Part shown: one piece after another, positions 1 through 10,197 of the stretch
Numbering within the stretch: the stretch's first letter is position 1
Layout: the number at the start of each line of letters is the position of its first letter
Assembly: GCA_033239125.1 (NCBI GenBank)
Contig: BSWB01000001.1
Coordinates: 160,665,481-160,729,480, forward strand
DNA from: Fagopyrum homotropicum
Lineage: Eukaryota > Streptophyta > Magnoliopsida > Caryophyllales > Polygonaceae
Direction: 5' to 3'
Length of the DNA: 64,000 nucleotides
Program-made: the position numbers and the translations under genes
The notes under the pieces: model-generated
Database searches by the model: none
The model's input: the letters and a program-made list of their open reading frames with translations, nothing else
Told to the model about the DNA's origin: nothing

Positions 1-264
1 AACCTGTGGCAATGCAACTTCACCTATTGCTTCTAAATGTTTCATTGCAGTGAATTAGATTTCCGGCATGTTTGATTTTGTAATTTTGGGGAAAAAAAAA
101 AAGCTTCAATGGTTCTTGTCGTGCTAATGGCTTGGCATAGGATTCATTCTTCAGTTAATTGAGACATTCTGCGGTTTATCTATATTTTACCATTTGCTTT
201 GTGTGTTGCATTTTTAGCAATAGCAGTTTGTTAATATTAAAATAAAGAAAAGAAAGCACTTACC

Positions 265-302
<38 letters not shown>

Positions 303-481
303 CAGTGTTTTCAATCTAATTTTATATAATAATGTTTAATCTTCTTCCTTGTTCGATCTAAAATTCTTTCAAATTTATTAATGTATGGATTCAAAACTGG
401 ATATTTTGGATTATAGGTCACAAAACCAAATAATAATAATAAATAAATCCAATTTAACTAAATTCAAATTAAATTAAGGGA

Positions 482-597
482 AATTCCGGATGGTACCCTC
501 GTAGTTTTGGGTATTCCGGATTTTGCCCAACAGTTTTTTCAAGTTCGAATGGTACCCTTAAGTTTATATTGTTTTTCGGATTTTGCCCAAATTCATT
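482..597. repeat. Two-copy degenerate direct repeat
   Basis: A segment of about 55-60 bases occurs twice in tandem. Both copies contain a variant of ATGGTACCCT followed some 25 bases later by CGGATTTTGCCCA. The copies differ at many positions, so the duplication is old. No coding potential is evident. Confidence 0.6.
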
Positions 598-1169
598 AAT
601 TTTTTTTAAAACCTACTCAAAACATACGAAAGAAAATAAGCTAAAACTAAAAAATCAAATTAAAATAGAAGAAATGATTTATTTATTTTAAAGCTAAAGC
701 AAATTTGCACAAATTTGCTTTAGTAGATTTTTTTTAAAATCTACTCAACCCACCTTCATTCTTGATTCTTATACTATAATACTGCAACTGCTTGCTCTCC
801 AAATTTGCACAAACACATGAGCAAACCATCGTCTAGTTCCAATACTTTAACCTAACTAGTTTGCCTTTCCTATCTATCTATTATATACTATTGGGATTTG
901 GACAGTCTTAATTAATTTTTATGTGATAAAGTAACTAAATTCGAATTCTGATAAAATAAATAAATAAATATAGTTATTTAATATAATCAAGTATTTATAG
1001 TTCATTAATTAAATATAACTTTTTATATGTAAATAACCTATATAAAATAAAAAATACCATAGTTTAAAGTTTGTTTGTAAAAACTAATCGGCATAACGAT
1101 TTTATTGGCCTCCTATTCTCGCAAACGAACACAAACTTAAAGTTATGATGTACAAACACCTCTAAATGA

Positions 1170-1320
1170 CGGAGTGTCTCGTGTTCTACCGTGTCGGACA
1201 CGGGGACACGGCGGAACACGGACAAATATGACCCGACACGGTCAAGACACATTTCACTTGTAGGACACAACATATACATGTCTAGAACACGGCGCGGATA
1301 CGGGTTGTGTGACACGGTCA
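1170..1320. repeat. GACACGG-rich cluster
   Basis: The motif GACACGG or its complement CCGTGTC recurs at least six times in about 150 bases, in both orientations, in otherwise AT-rich DNA. Such short, self-similar GC-rich clusters often mark the subterminal regions of hAT/Ac-type transposons. I could not find matching termini or a target duplication here, so that origin is only a guess. Confidence 0.45.
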
Positions 1321-1717
1321 ACGAAAGTTTTCCTATTTTTAAGGCTAAAAAAAGAAAACCAACTTTAAAAAATTTTATTACTGTAATATTTCATCTTCTG
1401 TGTTATTTTCCGACAAAACCTAACCCTCATATGATCACCATCGAGATTGTAGTTGTCGGAAGCAAGACACCGATCTTCTTATTCTTCGACGAAGCCTTGT
1501 TCTTCTTGTTTACAATTTTTTTATTATTGGTTTCTTGGTTGATTATTTTGTTCGGTTGTTGTTGATTTGCAAAATGGATCCGTTATTCAATTTTAAAACT
1601 AAGTTTATTTGAGATTATAAGGCTAAATATGTTTATATCTATTATTGTAAGACTGAAAATGCGTATTTCTAAGTTTTTGTTTAAATTATTTTGTTGTCAT
1701 GCTAATATTTTTATCAA

Positions 1718-1756
<39 letters not shown>

Positions 1757-1869
1757 ACATTTCAATAACTTTAATGATATATTATTAGTTTTCATCGCGT
1801 ATTCCCGTTTACTATACTTTTGATGATTGCCGCTTTTCCGTGGGACCGTGTCCATGCATCATAGACTCA

Positions 1870-2157
1870 GGGTCCGTTTGGTTTTAACTCCGGAATTGGA
1901 AAAGGAATGGAAACGAATCTAGTCCACATGTATACCCTTGTTCATAAAAGTTTTGGAATCATTCCTTGTGATTTGAAGTAATTAGAGTTGAATTTGATTA
2001 CTTTTGATACCTTATATGAAAACAAAATGTTGGAAGACAAAATCATTTTGCACGAAGTCATAAGGAATGATTCCATAAATTTTCATAAATAAGAATATAC
2101 ATATGACTAAATTGTTTTTCATTCCGTTTCCGTTTTCGGAGTTAGAACCAAACGCCC
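1870..2157. mobile_element. PIF/Harbinger (Tourist-like) MITE
   Basis: This is a 288-bp non-coding element with terminal inverted repeats. The left end reads GGGTCCGTTTGGTTTTAACT and the complement of the right end reads GGGCGTTTGGTTCTAACTCC. It is flanked by the trinucleotide TCA on both sides (1867-1869 and 2158-2160), a 3-bp target duplication as expected for PIF/Harbinger, although the usual target is TWA. The element ends 457 bases upstream of the vicilin start codon, inside its distal promoter. Confidence 0.75.
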
Positions 2158-2474
2158 TCAAAGTATTTGACAATACTGTTCTTTTCTATTTTCGGCATCA
2201 TGAGCTCAAAATCTTGGGTTCGCCCCAGTTTTGTGTAGTCAGCTTCTGAAAACCACGTCAAATTTGTCACAACATGAAAAAAAAAATCTAAATTCCTTTC
2301 ATTCCAATAATTATCACGAGTCCATGCTCAATTCAATTGAATCCAGTTCAACAACATCTTTTGTGTGCTTATCTGATATATACCAAAAGCTTAAACAACA
2401 ATGTTGACAGACAATCTCATACGCGGCGAACTCCACCTTGCCACATTTCTTCCCTCTTTGCCACGATACCAAGA

Positions 2475-2546
2475 CACATGTCTACTTGCATGTCACACTA
2501 GTTCCTCCTCATCTTCAAACACTCTCAGTCCAAAGCGTTATATAAT
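2475..2546 (+). promoter_or_regulatory. Vicilin promoter: E-box, RY motif, TATA box
   Basis: A TATA-like ATATAAT lies at 2540-2546, about 70 bases before the ATG. TGCATG, the reverse of the RY core CATGCA, is at 2487-2492, about 50 bases upstream of the TATA box. An E-box, CACATG, is at 2475-2480. A second RY-like CATGCAT lies far upstream at 1853-1859. RY motifs are bound by the seed B3 regulators ABI3, FUS3 and LEC2, so seed-specific expression is a reasonable inference. Confidence 0.65.
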
Positions 2547-2614
2547 GAATATATCCACATCCAAATCTTCATAACAAAAACCCAGAACATACCAATCACA
2601 TCATCAAAGTTAAA

Positions 2615-4485
2615 ATGAGGGTAAAAGGAAGTTCTTGTGTGCTGTTCTTGGTGCTTGCTCTGTTTCTTCTTAGCAGTTTCACAACAGCTAGAAAGGAAGA
2701 TCCTGAGCTAAGAACATGCAAGCACCAGTGCAGGCAACAAAGGCAGTATGATGAAAGGCAAAAACTGAGGTGTGAGGATAAGTGTGAGGATTACATAAGG
2801 GAGAAACATGAGAGAGAGACGGGAAAACAGAGGGGAGATGAAGACGAAGATGATGAAAGGACGAATAAATGGGCTGTTAATAAGGATGAAAGTGAGAAAA
2901 GGAGCAGTAAGGGAAAACAGGGGAAGAGCAGAGGAGATGAGGAAGAAGGAGATGAAAAAAGAGAGAATCCTTATGTCTTTAATGAAGATGATTTTGAAAC
3001 ATTGTTTCAAACTCAATTTGGGAGAGACAGGGTTTTGCCAAAGTTTACACAGCTCTCAAACCATTTGAAGGGAATCAAGAATTACAGGGTTGAGATCTTT
3101 GAGGCAAAGCCATCAACTTTTATGCTGCCTACACACAGTGATGATGATGGCTTTATCTTTGTTGCAAATGGTAACTAAATTTCCATTAAACCTCACTTTG
3201 ATTCTTCCTCTTCTGCTTCTGATATGATTTTCTGTTTTTCAGGGAAAGGAACCATAACCCTTGTGACTTCAGACAACAGAGAGAGCTTCAATATACAGCA
3301 AGGGCATATCATGAGGATCCCAGCTGGTACTACTATCTACTTGATCAACAGAGACAACGAAGAAAAGCTAATCATTGTCAAACTTATCCAACCAATCAAC
3401 AATCCCGGCGAGTCTGTGGTAAATTGAGTATTAATATACTGCCAGATCCTTTGTTGTATATTTGCATGTCTGATTCTGTTTTTTCTCAGGCATTTTTTGG
3501 AGCAGGAGGAAGAAACCCAGAGTCCTTCTTCAATGCATTCAGCCCAGAAGTAGTCGAAGCCCTGTTTAAAGTATGTGCACTCCCTCTTATATTCTTTAGC
3601 TCACCCAAAAGAGTTTGAAAACTAACTAGCTGTGAGATTGCAGGTACCAAGAGACCAATTGAAGAGCTTATTCGGCAAGCAGGATCAGGGGATAGTCAAA
3701 AGGGCAAGCAAGGAGCAAATCAGAGCCCTGAGCAAGGAAGGAGACGAGGGTTACTGGCCTTTTGGAGGCGGGAAATCCAGGAGCTCAAATGGTCCCTTTG
3801 ACATCTTCAGGCAGCGTCCTCTTCAAAAGAATGAGTTCGGCCGATTGATCGAAGTCGACTCTGAGGACTTCAGACAGCTTCGTGATCTTAACATGAAAGT
3901 CTCCTTCGCCAACATCACCCAAGTATATTTATCAAATTTCCTCTTTCAATTTTCATTTAGACATTTCGTCGAACAGATGGTGGGCATCGTTCAATCAATA
4001 TGTTTTGTCTCTATTGACAGGGAGGAATGCATACTCTCTACTACAACACACGAGCAACAAAGATCGCCGTGGTAACCAATGGAAAAGGAAAATTCCAGAT
4101 GGCGTGTCCACACATCTCCGCCGAAGGAAAGCAAAACAAACGTCAAAAAGAAGATAGAAGCATCGTCCACTATGAGACGGTAAACGGCGACTTGAGCAGT
4201 GGAACGGTGTTCGTCGTCCCAGCGGGGCATCCATTCGTGACGGCTGCATCGCTGGAGGATAATCTAGAACTGATCTGCTTTGAAGTGAATGCAGATGATA
4301 ACGAGAGGATCCCGCTGGCCGGAAAGAAAAGCTTATTCAAGCAGTTTGAGAGAGAAGCAAAGGAGCTTTCCTTTGAGGAGAAGGCGGATGTTGTGGATAA
4401 GTTGCTTGAGAAGCAGCCGGAGGAGTTTTTCTTCGAAGGTCCCCGTCGCCGCAAGGAGCAGGAGGCGGGAAGGTCCGACGCGTAA
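2615..4485 (+). CDS. Vicilin-like 7S seed storage globulin, 5 exons
   Basis: Five exons, 2615-3170, 3243-3418, 3490-3570, 3644-3922 and 4021-4485, join in phase to give 518 residues with GT-AG introns of 72-98 bases. A signal peptide covers about residues 1-25. Next comes a Cys-rich helical hairpin with Cys35, 39, 53 and 57 (C-X3-C-X13-C-X3-C), as in the N-terminal peptides of some vicilins. A highly charged Asp/Glu/Lys/Arg linker (about 60-117) follows, then two cupin domains (about 118-250 and 320-485). Recognisable vicilin motifs are AFFGAGG at the exon 2/3 junction and GGMHTLYYN opening exon 5. Vicilins are trimeric storage proteins of protein-storage vacuoles, made during seed filling. 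Family assignment is firm; the exact paralog is not known. Confidence 0.95.
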
Positions 4486-4744
4486 AACGGTGTCGTTTTG
4501 CGGAGGGTTTGACTTAGACTTTTGAGTGTTTCTGACTGTGGACGAGAGTTGTGTAGAGAAAAAGTGTTTGTAAGATGTGTTTTAAGTTGAGAAGAGGGAA
4601 GTACTCTTCTCTTTACATAAATAAGGAAGAATCAGACTCTTTTCTTGCGTTTTACTAGTCTCTCCCACAAAATTCAATCCTCCAACAAAACCAATATGAG
4701 ACGAGAAGTTCGGTGGATGATGCCATACGTTCACACAAGATTCC

Positions 4745-5525
4745 GATCCTAGTATCCATGGATCTCTGTGACGGTACACGTTCCATGGATCTCTGTGACG
4801 GTACACGATCCATGGATCTCTACTGGTACGCAATGGTCCATGGATCTCTACGGTACACGATCCATGGATCTCTACCGGCCGAAGTTTGGTGGCCTATCTC
4901 TACCGGTACCGGCCGAAGTTCGGTAGGCGGCCTATCTCTACCGGTACACAATGATCCATGGATCTCTACCGGCCGAAGTTCGGTGGCCTACTTATCGTAC
5001 ATGATCCCTGAATCTCTACGGTACACGATCCTTGGATCTCTATTGGACTCTACAGTACAAAATCCATACTCTACAGTTCAAAATCCATGGATCTATACCC
5101 GAACTCTACAGTACACAATCCATGGATCTCTACCGGACGTTACAGACGGATGTGACCCGGACTTTAGACTAACAAATACCTGTGTTGACCCATGATCTCT
5201 TCGGATTGACCCATGATCTCTTGACCAATGATCTCTACAGCCCCGACCCATGATCTCATGACCCATACGGCCATTCCCCGACCCATGATCTCTACGGTCC
5301 CTCGGACTTTAATACGTCTGTGTTGACCCCATGATCTCTACCGTCCCGATCCATGATCTCTTGACCCATAATCTTTACGGTCCGTTTGGGTCGGACATTA
5401 AATACTCTACCGTCCCGATCCATGATCTCTTGACCCATAATCTTTACGGTCCGTTTGGGTTGGACTTTAAATACATTTGTGTTGACCCATGATCTCTTGA
5501 TCCGGTTTGGGTTGGACTTTAACAA
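4745..5525. repeat. Degenerate minisatellite (CCATGGATCTCTACGGTACA type)
   Basis: About 780 bases of tandem, mutually diverged units begin 260 bases after the vicilin stop. The left half is built on CCATGGATCTCTACGGTACA with units of about 24-28 bases. Some units carry an insert ending CCGGCCGAAGTTCGGT. The right half shifts to CCCATGATCTCTTGACC variants. Near the right end a block of about 55 bases recurs almost exactly with a 69-base period (from 5336 and from 5405). ORFs within it (4713-5195 +, 5292-5525 -) are by-products of the repeat and show no known domain. Confidence 0.85.
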
Positions 5526-5874
5526 ATAATGTTACTGTAACACAACACTTACATTTTGTGTACCTAATAAGCAAATACTAGGATTTAAGTGCATTTACAT
5601 CAATCAACTTTCACTAAATTAGCGGGAAACTTAAGTTTTTGGACCATCTCATTTTCCACCAAGTGTTAGATATAGCCATATAGGGAGCTGATTTGGATTT
5701 CACTTAATTATATATTCACCTTTACATAAAGATTATATCTTGCTTTATCCAACTTTGGAGTTTTCCTTCACATTTTTTTCTGGTTGTGAACAATGGCATC
5801 AATGATCATTGAAGCATACTATAAATTCCAAAAACTCTCAAACTGTGATTTGTGTGGAAACCCAAGACTTCAAA
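5526..5874. other. Intergenic / 5' leader of DUF716 gene
   Basis: AT-rich DNA preceding the DUF716 gene. An upstream ATG at 5793 opens a short reading frame that overlaps the DUF716 start in a different frame. No other element was recognised. Confidence 0.5.
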
Positions 5875-6737
5875 ATGGGAACTCTTATTGGCCATGTTGT
5901 GCCCGGTTTAGTCCTTACCATCCTTGGAATACAACATTTGATTAGTACTATCAAGGCTTACTACCTCAAAGACACCAAATTCGTTTCGAGGTTTTGGTAT
6001 CCTTTCCATATGTTTCCGAAGCTCAAGCATCTCGAGCTTATCCTCCTACTATGTTTCTCCATGTTTTCGATCATTTCCGAAACACTCTATTTCCGATCAA
6101 CATCCAAACTTCATAGCTTAGAACATGCTACTATGTTTCTCCATCTTGCCATTTTTGTAAGTTTTTCCCTTTTCATCGAGTTAGGAAGAATGCCAAACTC
6201 GTCCTTGGCTACCTTTCTCGGAATCTTGGCTAGTTCGGTTTTCGGCCAAGAGCTCTTTTTACTACACTTTCACTCAACTGATCATGTTGGCCTTGAAGGT
6301 CACTATCATTTTCTCTTGCAGCTTATTGTCTCGATTTCCTTTGTGTCGTCTATAGCCATGTCTATTCTCCCGACTAGCTTCCTATTCGCGCTCATCCTTC
6401 CAATCTCGGTTATATCTTTCAAGGCTCTTGGTTTATAAACATGGGACTTATGTTGTGGACTCCGCAGTTTGTTCCTACCGGCTGCCATGTACAAGGAGAC
6501 GACACTGCAGTGCTATGTGGATCTCAGGAATCGGATTTTAGGGCAAAAGCTTTAGCTAACTTGCAGTTTAGTTGCATACTTGCAGGTATCTTATTGCTCA
6601 CAGGGTTTTGCTGCCTTGTGTTATCATCTAGTAAACGCTCTTCGAGTTCAAGCCAGGCTACATCCTACGAACAGCTTCAAACACGAACATCGGATGTCTC
6701 TGTGGCTATTGATGGCTTCAAGGAAGTTAAGTTGTAA
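5875..6737 (+). pseudogene. DUF716 (TMEM45-like) membrane protein gene with 1-base frameshift
   Basis: The first frame, from ATG 5875 to TAA 6436-6438, encodes 187 residues with several hydrophobic helices and the family's His/Glu-rich pattern (LEHATMFLHL, FHSTDHVGLEGHYHFLL). It starts at the first in-frame ATG, MGTLIGHVVPG. The C-terminal part (GLMLWTPQFVPTGC, FRAKALANLQFS, a last helix, then a Ser-rich tail) follows at 6441-6737 in another frame. Between them, frame-shifted bases 6429-6443 read W-F-I-N-M, the family's usual continuation. One missing base near 6425-6428 would therefore account for the break, and total length would then match the family (about 287 residues). Function is unknown; some members respond to viral infection or stress. 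This is either a genuine lesion or a sequencing error. Confidence 0.82.
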
Positions 6738-7107
6738 ACGAGTGAGCGAGTAGATTTTCTTATTATGTGAACTTAACATATAAGTCTCAACGGCTTATTG
6801 ACCTGTGTAGGTTCACTTAAAGTGCAAACCCATGTAGGGTCGGCTTTGTGATTGCAATAAAAAATTTGTTTTTTTGCTCGGAAGAAGAGGTGATAATATG
6901 TCTATGCATCTAAACACACTTTTATTAATAAGAAAAAAGAATTAAGTAGTCATCGGTAGACATGATGAATATCCCATGGTACACATTCCAAAACTCAGTT
7001 ATCGGAACCGTACAAACGCGCAAAGGTGCATATAGACATTCTAATATATATATATATAGACATTCTAATCATAACTTACTTTACATGATCATCTTCATGG
7101 TGTAGAA
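6738..7107. other. Intergenic between convergent genes
   Basis: The 3' flanks of the DUF716 gene and of the minus-strand B3 gene meet here. A short (TA)n run lies near 7043-7058. Nothing else was recognised. Confidence 0.5.
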
Positions 7108-8316
7108 TTATTTCCTGAACATGGAGACTTGCATGGTGAACTCGCGATCATACTCAATCAACTCGAATAAACATATATTACCCACCTGCACATTCATGTC
7201 ACGAACAAACTTTCCCCATCCATGACCTAAACGTGTAAGTCTAGCATTCAAGAACAAACCTTGCACAGTCCATGTTCTCCCATCCTTGATCTTCAGCTTC
7301 ACCAAGCTAGACCCTTCTGAAGGATACTTACGTCCAATATCACTTGGAACATTCTGCAGCATTACAAACACAAGAAACTCAAAACATGAACATACATAAA
7401 ACAGCATTTTCGTAAGTGAATAAAAAATCTTACCAGAAAAAAACTCTTCTCAACATTATATCGCTTTATAACAGCTCTGAATGTGAGATTCTTAGTCTTA
7501 GTATTAGTACTACTAACAACAGGAGCTCGCGACAATCCGTTACTCTCATAGTTTCTTTGCTTCGTTTCCATTCTCGAATCCAATTCCGGATGATGAGGAA
7601 GTTTTCGTGCATCTGGTGTCGCGGTCTCGGGTTCTATCTTCCTTTTCCTTGTAACTGGCCTTGTCCTTGTGTTGCTTACATATGGTTTGTACTCAATCCC
7701 ATCATCATCACTCGACAACTCTACAACAGCCACATGATTAGGAACATGTTTAGGCTTATCCAATTCCACAACATCATCATCGTCAAAAACACAATTATCA
7801 TTGTCATTGTCGTCATCATCGTCGTCATCATCATCAGAAGTATGATTTGCATCCTCCTCCTTCTCAGAGTGCAATGGAACCCTAGCAGTAGAGACATTAA
7901 CCGAAGGATACGAGATCTCACAAGCAGAAAGATCAAAGATCCGAACTTCAAATTCAGAATCACCACGGTATTGAAAAACTAGAAAGTATCCACAAGATAC
8001 GGAATTAAACTCGAAGAATTCGCTCAATCCATCGCGAAACCATAAATCTTTTCCCTCATACTGTAGTCTTACGATCCACCTCTTTCCTGTGGGAACAACG
8101 AGCGTCGCCATTGACGAAAGGTCTTTGCTGAACTCTTTCACGAATTTGGGCGGAATTTTCTGCAAAGAGTTCGTATTGTAAAACAACAGCTTTTTATGAA
8201 ACCCTAAACAAAATAGTGGAAAAAGATTGGAACTTTACCAGAGTTTTGTCATGAAGGGAAGGAGCGAGGATAATCTTGAAGAATAACTTTGGTTCTCGAT
8301 CGCCGGAAACCACCAT
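7108..8316 (-). CDS. B3-domain transcription factor, VRN1/REM type, 3 exons
   Basis: Exons on the minus strand are 8316-8239, 8159-7434 and 7353-7108; all junctions are phase 0 and GT-AG, giving 349 residues. The first B3 domain spans about residues 12-109 (FFKIILAPSLHDKTL, IPPKFVKEF, LWFRDGLSEFFEF, GYFLVFQYRGDSEFEVRIFD) and resembles the N-terminal B3 of VRN1 and RTV1. An acidic stretch with a long Asp run lies at about 124-155. It is followed by a Lys/Arg-rich linker and a second B3 domain (about 250-347, interrupted by intron 2). VRN1-like proteins bind DNA with little sequence preference and act in vernalization and flowering in Arabidopsis. Orthology to VRN1 itself is not shown; the REM subfamily is large. 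Confidence 0.9.
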
Positions 8317-8940
8317 CGTCGACTAACTCTTAGTTGAACGGCGGTGAGTCTTGTTTGGGTTTATGGAGCTTTGGATGAGAGTTTGATAAACCTATTGAGA
8401 GAATTATTAAATTTGGAAACAGATTGAAGATCGTTCCGATCACGTTTATTCAATATATTTTTGGAAATATATAATATTTATCTATATCCTATTAATCTAT
8501 CTAACAATATTTGATCTAAAAATAATTAATTTTACGGTGTTAAACCTTCCACTAAATTCAATTCCAATTTTCACCTAAATTCCAAATTGAAAATTACAAC
8601 CTTTTAATATTCCACATCTTATTTTTCTCATAAAATTTTTTTGATTTGAAATTACAATCCATTAGATTTAAGATCTATGTCCAAAGATTTGAGGCCCATT
8701 ATAAAAGATGATATTAATCTGTGAAGTGTAACTGTTAAGTACGTTCTTTGTAAATGATGATGTTGGGAGAGTTTGACAACGTTTAAGATTATGTTTGAGA
8801 TATTTATTAAATACTAAAATTGGGAATAGGTTCAGTGATTAACTAAAGCTGAAAGTATTAAATTTTAGGAACTTGAAGAGTTTATGAAAACATTTTTTAC
8901 AACCTAAATTACAATATTTACAACCTTTCATTCAATACAA
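8317..8940. other. AT-rich intergenic, promoter side of B3 gene
   Basis: No gene recognised. A 23-base string starting CCTAAATTACAATA near 8904 recurs near 9389, on the far side of the LINE scrap at 8950-9331. Confidence 0.5.
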
Positions 8941-8949
8941 ACGACTGTT

Positions 8950-9331
8950 AGCCTTTGGCCAGGAAAAATGTGGGAAACGTCGATATTAGGAGCGGAAGCT
9001 TACGCACTAAAAGTTGGACTATTAAAAGCAATTGACCAGAGGCTAAAAAATATTGAGATTAAAGGAGACAATCTGACGATCATCAACGCAATTAAAAAAA
9101 ATCTGGAAACCTCCTTGGGAAATGGACATTGTCAATGTTACTAACGAAGTTTACTAGTGTTCACGTTAATCACATTTTCAGGGAAATCAATGGTGTTGTT
9201 GACTGTCTTGCAACAAGTTGCCATGATAATCCTGTTGACGGCTCGAAGATCCCAAACAAAGTCAAGCCATAGGATGGTTAAAAGATCCCATGCCTAATTA
9301 TTTTACCTTCTTTTCAAAAAAAAAAAAACAT
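8950..9331 (+). mobile_element. 5'-truncated LINE fragment (RNase H end)
   Basis: A reading frame starting near 8980 gives LGAEAYALKVGLL and IEIKGDNLTIINAI. After a frame change it gives VNHIFREINGVVDCLAT. These match the second half of the plant LINE RNase H (RVT_3) domain: the catalytic Glu, the Asp of the (E)TDS-like motif (here KGDN), and the final NxVAD-like motif. A 12-A tail lies at about 9316-9328. The 9-mer ACGACTGTT flanks the piece (8941-8949 and 9332-9340), consistent with a target-site duplication. It is a dead, heavily 5'-truncated copy, independent of the larger LINE downstream. Confidence 0.75.
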
Positions 9332-10068
9332 ACGACTGTTTTTAATATTTAATATTTCAGCTTTTAATATCATGGACATGTATACCCTAAATTACAATAT
9401 TTACAACCAAATAAACTATAAAAAATAAATGGATGATTAAGTAAAATAGAGGGTGTGTTTTGTGAAAAGATTACTATGTGGTTATTGCGACAAAATTAAA
9501 TTGATAGAGGAAGATTGACATTAGTTTAATCTCTTGAACTTCAATTATGTGATTGTTGATTGTTGTGAAATTATAATGCTTCAAGTTAAATAATCTTTAG
9601 TTTATCAAAGACAACCAAAGTTCCAAATTATTGCACCAAATATTGGATATTTTGTCTTACTAAACGATATTTGAAAAAAATTTATAGTTTTAGGTTCGGA
9701 GTGATGAAATAAATCATAAAAATACACGGGATTGGAGTCTTGGAGGTTTAGAGTAGAAGCACGGTCTTATGGCAGCTCTTTTTTTTAATTTTTTTTTTTT
9801 ACACTAGAGGCACGGTCTAGGTGTAATTTTTTTTTAAACAAATAAATTGTTTTCCTTTAGTGCAGTTCTTTTTTTTTATATATAAAAAAAACTCATATTA
9901 GAAATAAACTTTACAGTAAAATGAGAATTTTTTTAAAAACGTTACATTAGAGGTGCGGGATGATTGTGTGTTTATTTCGAACCACGAATCTCGTGTATTT
10001 TGATAAATTATTTTGCTTCCATTCTAAAATGAGAATTTGGCAAAAGATCCCCAAACATTCAACTTTAC
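9332..10068. other. AT-rich intergenic with partly repeated segments
   Basis: No gene recognised. A 31-base segment beginning GCACGGTCTTATGGCAGCTC (9759-9789) recurs exactly at 10098-10128, just inside the LINE's 5' end. A weaker copy, GGCACGGTCTAGG, lies near 9809. Confidence 0.6.
9759..9789 (+). repeat. 31-bp direct repeat, copy A (copy B 10098-10128)
   Basis: The segment starts GCACGGTCTTATGGCAGCTC and continues with eight T and AAT. It is identical, base for base, to 10098-10128. Copy B lies 14 bases inside the 5' boundary of the LINE insertion, so it was probably copied from this flank during insertion. Confidence 0.85.
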
Positions 10069-10197
10069 AAATAAACTCACAATTGAATAACAGCTTTGCA
10101 CGGTCTTATGGCAGCTCTTTTTTTTAATATTTGTAATTCATATACGCTCTGAAATATACGCTCACATTGCTCTCTGAATAACTGCTTTAAACTGCTC

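Larger units (their letters stand above)
1..1869. other. AT-rich intergenic DNA with simple repeats
   Basis: I see no convincing gene here. The first 60 bases include a possible splice acceptor followed by an in-frame TAG, so they could be the tail of a gene lying to the left, but this is not provable. The stretch holds two (TA)n runs (269-299 and 1721-1755), a two-copy direct repeat near 482-597, and a cluster of the heptamer GACACGG near 1170-1320. The ORFs at 1191-1565 and 1629-1823 are low-complexity or repeat-driven and are not supported. Confidence 0.6.

Noticed and set aside
2200..2235. GGGTTCGCCCCAG string resembling a tRNA T-arm
   Set aside because: No acceptor stem, D-arm or anticodon arm can be formed around it, so it is not a tRNA gene.
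4713..5195. 160-residue ORF rich in repeated MDLCDGTRS/IHGSLP-like peptides
   Set aside because: It is a translation of the minisatellite; the peptide periodicity follows the DNA repeat and there is no known domain.
7416..7982. 188-residue plus-strand ORF
   Set aside because: It is antisense to exon 2 of the B3 gene, whose minus-strand reading has clear B3 domains and splice sites.
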